Assembly (NCBI GenBank): GCA_964620345.1
Contig: CAZUHK010000054.1
Span: 1-15,693, forward strand
Direction of reading: 5' to 3'
Source of the DNA: CAZUHK01 sp964620345
Lineage (GTDB): Bacteria > Planctomycetota > Phycisphaerae > Phycisphaerales > Zrk34
Length of the DNA: 15,693 nucleotides
The position numbers and the translations under genes were made by a program. Positions 13,816 through 15,693 of this stretch are shown here, piece after piece (positions within the stretch are counted from its first letter, which is position 1; each line of letters begins with the position of its first letter). The notes beneath the pieces are model-generated. The model did no database searches. It was not told where the DNA came from and saw only the letters and a program-made list of their open reading frames with translations.

Positions 13816-13834
13816 CGCCGATGTTCGATCGGCG
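13816..13834 (-). other. Hairpin in the rpsC-rplP gap
   Basis: CGCCGAT (13816-13822) and ATCGGCG (13828-13834) form a perfect 7-bp stem with a 5-nt loop, 12 nt after the rpsC stop and just before the rplP ribosome binding site. No T-run follows. Confidence 0.4.
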
Positions 13835-13846
13835 GCTAAACAATCC

Positions 13847-14551
13847 TTAGTGGCGGCCTCGGGCGCGGGGCCGGGCGCCGGCGGCGTCGGAAAACTCCTC
13901 CTCGGCGCCGGGCTCTTCGAACATTCCCTTGAAGACCCACACCTTCACACCGATCGTCCCGTACGTCGTGCGGGCCTCGGCGAAGCCGTAGTCGATGTTC
14001 GCCTGCAGCGTCTGTAACGGCAACGAGCCGAGGTTGAACGTCTCCTGCCGGCCCATTTCCGAACCGCCCAGGCGACCGGAGATCTGAATCCGCACGCCCT
14101 TGGCCCCGGCGTTCACCGCCGACTCGCCGCGCATCTTCAGCACCCGGCGGAAGCTGGCACGCTTCTTGAGCTGCTCGCCGATGCTCTCGGCGATCAGCTT
14201 GGCTTCGATGTCGGCGTTCTTGACCTCGACAATGTTGATCACGACCTTGCGGCCGGTGATCCGCTGAATCTCCTGCGTCAGGTTGTCCACCTCCGCGCCC
14301 TTGGGTCCGATCACCAGGCCCGGCCGGGCCGTGCGGAGGATGACCTTGAGCTCCTCGCGGGTGCGCTCGATGAGCACATCGCTGACCGCGGCGAACGGCG
14401 GGGTGCGATTGAGCCGCTGATCGACGAACTCGCGGATCTTCTGATCCTCGATCAACAGGTCGCCGTACATCAGCTTCGGCGCGTACCAGCGGCTCTTGTG
14501 GGCCTCGGTGATGCCCACGCGGAATCCGAATGGATGGGTCTTCTGTCCCAT
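13847..14551 (-). CDS. rpsC: 30S ribosomal protein S3
   Basis: S3 lines the mRNA entry channel with S4 and S5 and contributes to helicase activity there. The 234-residue product has the usual length. MGQKTHPFGFRVGI opens it; the KH domain has the GPKG loop at 82-85; RASFRRVLKM (131-140) keeps the RR and K matching E. coli Arg131, Arg132 and Lys135; and ISGRLGGSEMGRQE with TTYGTIGVKVWVFKG is the conserved C-terminal domain. It ends in a short Arg/Gly/Ala tail. The start lies 2 nt after the rplV stop, with AGGAG inside the end of rplV, so translation is likely coupled. Confidence 0.97.
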   Translation of the reverse strand: MGQKTHPFGFRVGITEAHKSRWYAPKLMYGDLLIEDQKIREFVDQRLNRTPPFAAVSDVLIERTREELKVILRTARPGLVIGPKGAEVDNLTQEIQRITGRKVVINIVEVKNADIEAKLIAESIGEQLKKRASFRRVLKMRGESAVNAGAKGVRIQISGRLGGSEMGRQETFNLGSLPLQTLQANIDYGFAEARTTYGTIGVKVWVFKGMFEEPGAEEEFSDAAGARPRARGRH

Positions 14552-14553
14552 GG

Positions 14554-14943
14554 TTACTCCTGGGTCTGTTCGGTCTGGGCGGTCGGGGTTGCGGCGCCGA
14601 CCGCTTCGGGCTCGCCGCGTTCGTCCACGGCGACGTGGATGTGGCACGTGCGCTTGAGGATCGGGTGCGCCCGGCCGCGGTCCTTGGGCTGGAATCGCTT
14701 CATGGTCGGCCCTTCGTTGACGAAGGCCTCGCTGACGTAAAGGTTGCGGACGTCGGCCTCGGCCTGATCGGCGTTGGCCTGGGCGCTTTCCAGGGCGCGG
14801 CGGACGAAAACCGCGGCGCGCTTCTTGGAGAAGTTCAACAGCGCCACCGCGTCGTCGTAGTCGCGGCCGCGGATCATGTCCACCACCAGCCGCGCCTTCT
14901 GCGGGCTGATGCGGGCGAACTTGTGAATGCTGCGGTGTGCCAT
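14554..14943 (-). CDS. rplV: 50S ribosomal protein L22
   Basis: L22 spans the large subunit, and its long hairpin lines the peptide exit tunnel. The 129-residue product is somewhat longer than the usual 110-115. ARISPQKARLVVDMIRGRD, FVRRALESAQANAD, VSEAFVNEGPTMKRFQPKDR and GRAHPILKRTCHI are typical, the last being the tunnel hairpin end. A Pro/Ala/Glu/Gln-rich tail (about 107-129) is extra. GGAG lies about 10 nt upstream. It is 39 nt after rpsS and 2 nt before rpsC. Confidence 0.97.
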   Translation of the reverse strand: MAHRSIHKFARISPQKARLVVDMIRGRDYDDAVALLNFSKKRAAVFVRRALESAQANADQAEADVRNLYVSEAFVNEGPTMKRFQPKDRGRAHPILKRTCHIHVAVDERGEPEAVGAATPTAQTEQTQE

Positions 14944-14982
14944 GTCTTGCTCACTCCGGTCGCGGCCTGCGCCGCGGCGCGA

Positions 14983-15246
14983 TTATTCCCTGGTGCGGTG
15001 GCCTCGGAAGGTCCGGCTGGGGCTGAACTCACCGAGCTTGTGGCCCACCATGTCCTCGGTCACGAACACATCGTGAAAGATGCGGCCGTTGTGAACCTGG
15101 AAGGTGTGGCCGACGAACTCCGGCACGATCGTGCAGGCCCGCGACCAGGTCTTGATCGGGCGCTTGGCGTTCTGCTGATTGAGCATCTCGACCTTGCGGT
15201 AGAGCTTCTCGGCGACGAACGGACCTTTTTTCAAGCTGCGTGCCAT
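14983..15246 (-). CDS. rpsS: 30S ribosomal protein S19
   Basis: S19 is in the small-subunit head, next to S13 and the intersubunit bridge. The 87-residue product is close to the usual 90-93. MARSLKKGPFV, KTWSRACTIVPEFVGHTFQV, HNGRIFHDVFVTEDMVGHKL and GEFSPSRTFRGH are diagnostic. The Shine-Dalgarno is weak (GAG about 8 nt upstream). It follows rplB after 70 nt, the largest gap in the S10-type block. Confidence 0.97.
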   Translation of the reverse strand: MARSLKKGPFVAEKLYRKVEMLNQQNAKRPIKTWSRACTIVPEFVGHTFQVHNGRIFHDVFVTEDMVGHKLGEFSPSRTFRGHRTRE

Positions 15247-15316
15247 GCGTGATTCTCGTCTTACGCGCTTCCCTGGAAGACTCGGGTCGCGGTTGAACAG
15301 TCGGGGCGTGCGTGGG

Positions 15317-15693
15317 TCAGGACTTCAGTTTCTGGATGCCGTAGCGGCGGGAGCGCCGGCGACGGATGATTCGCTTGTTGGACGGCTTCTTGCCCTTTCG
15401 GGTCGGCCCGCCCTTGGACGGCACGCCCGAGGCCGACGACGGCGCCCGGCCGCCCTTGGACCGGCCTTCGCCGCCGCCCAGCGGGTGGGCGTGGTGGCTC
15501 ATCGCCATGCCGCGCACGCTGGGCCGCTTGCCCAGCCAGCGGTTGCGGCCGGCCTTGCCGAGCTTGATGTTCTGGTGGTCGGTGTTGCCGACCTGGCCGA
15601 TCGTCGCCCGGCAGTCCAGCGAGACCTGGCGGATTTCGCCCGAAGGCAGCACGAGCGTGGCCCACTTGCCTTCCTTGTTGGTCAGCCGCAGCG
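15317..15693 (-). CDS. rplB: 50S ribosomal protein L2, C-terminal part (cut by window edge)
   Basis: L2 binds 23S rRNA close to the peptidyl-transferase centre and is needed for subunit joining. About 124 C-terminal residues are present (full length is near 275); the start is beyond the right edge. LVLPSGEIRQVSLDCRATIG, VGNTDHQNIKLGKAGRNRW and VRGMAMSHHAHPLGGGEGR are clear L2 segments, and the end is Arg/Lys-rich (SNKRIIRRRRSRRYGIQK). In the loop equivalent to E. coli DHPHGGG, the sequence is AHPLGGG. His229 is kept, but Asp228 and His231 are replaced by Ala and Leu. The reading frame is open to the window edge. Confidence 0.95.
   Translation of the reverse strand, partial: LRLTNKEGKWATLVLPSGEIRQVSLDCRATIGQVGNTDHQNIKLGKAGRNRWLGKRPSVRGMAMSHHAHPLGGGEGRSKGGRAPSSASGVPSKGGPTRKGKKPSNKRIIRRRRSRRYGIQKLKS

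Noticed and set aside
2541..15693. A new defence, mobile or biosynthetic system within the leftward genes
   Set aside because: Every gene belongs to a well-known translation, secretion or transcription family; there are no transposases, integrases, toxin-antitoxin pairs or repeat arrays.

Overview
This window is a large bacterial ribosomal-protein locus in GC-rich DNA. It is read leftward (minus strand) from the right edge to about position 2541. A short rightward pair, a citrate synthase and a PAC2-domain protein, occupies positions 227-2496 and converges on its end. I suggest Planctomycetota, perhaps the class Phycisphaerae. This is an inference from the high GC, the mitochondrial-type citrate synthase, the L2 segment reading SHHAHPLGGGEG, the long tails on several ribosomal proteins, and the genes missing from the usual order. 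No rRNA, tRNA, CRISPR array, insertion sequence or phage gene is visible.

Layout by region. 1-226 is upstream DNA with only weak promoter-like signals. 227-1519 is a eukaryote-type citrate synthase. 1516-2496 is a PAC2-family protein whose first start codon overlaps the citrate synthase stop. 2525-2555 is a hairpin plus T-run that could terminate this pair; it overlaps the last codons of rplQ. From 15693 down to 2541, in transcription order, come: rplB (partial), rpsS, rplV, rpsC, rplP, rpmC and rpsQ (S10-type block); rplN, rplX, rplE, rpsN, rpsH, rplF, rplR, rpsE, rplO and secY (spc-type block); then map, infA, rpmJ, rpsM, rpsK, rpoA and rplQ (alpha-type block). Most gaps are 2-55 nt. The larger ones are 70 nt (rplB/rpsS), 92 nt (rpsM/rpsK), 129 nt (secY/map) and 130 nt (rpsK/rpoA).

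How the genes work together. The leftward genes build both ribosomal subunits and supply initiation factor 1, the SecY translocon channel, methionine aminopeptidase and the RNA polymerase alpha subunit. This is the usual bacterial coupling of translation, secretion and transcription. Three genes common in this order are absent here: rpmD (L30) between rpsE and rplO, adk between secY and map, and rpsD (S4) between rpsK and rpoA.

What stands out is modest. S5 carries a C-terminal tail of about 100 residues with an RG/RGG-rich core, and L15 and L17 also have long tails. Many gaps between genes hold perfect short hairpins. One, between rplP and rpmC, has three arms arranged like a transcription attenuator. 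Another places the rpmJ stop codon in a tetraloop. I found no credible new defence, mobile or biosynthetic system; the candidates for novelty are these protein tails and intergenic RNA structures.
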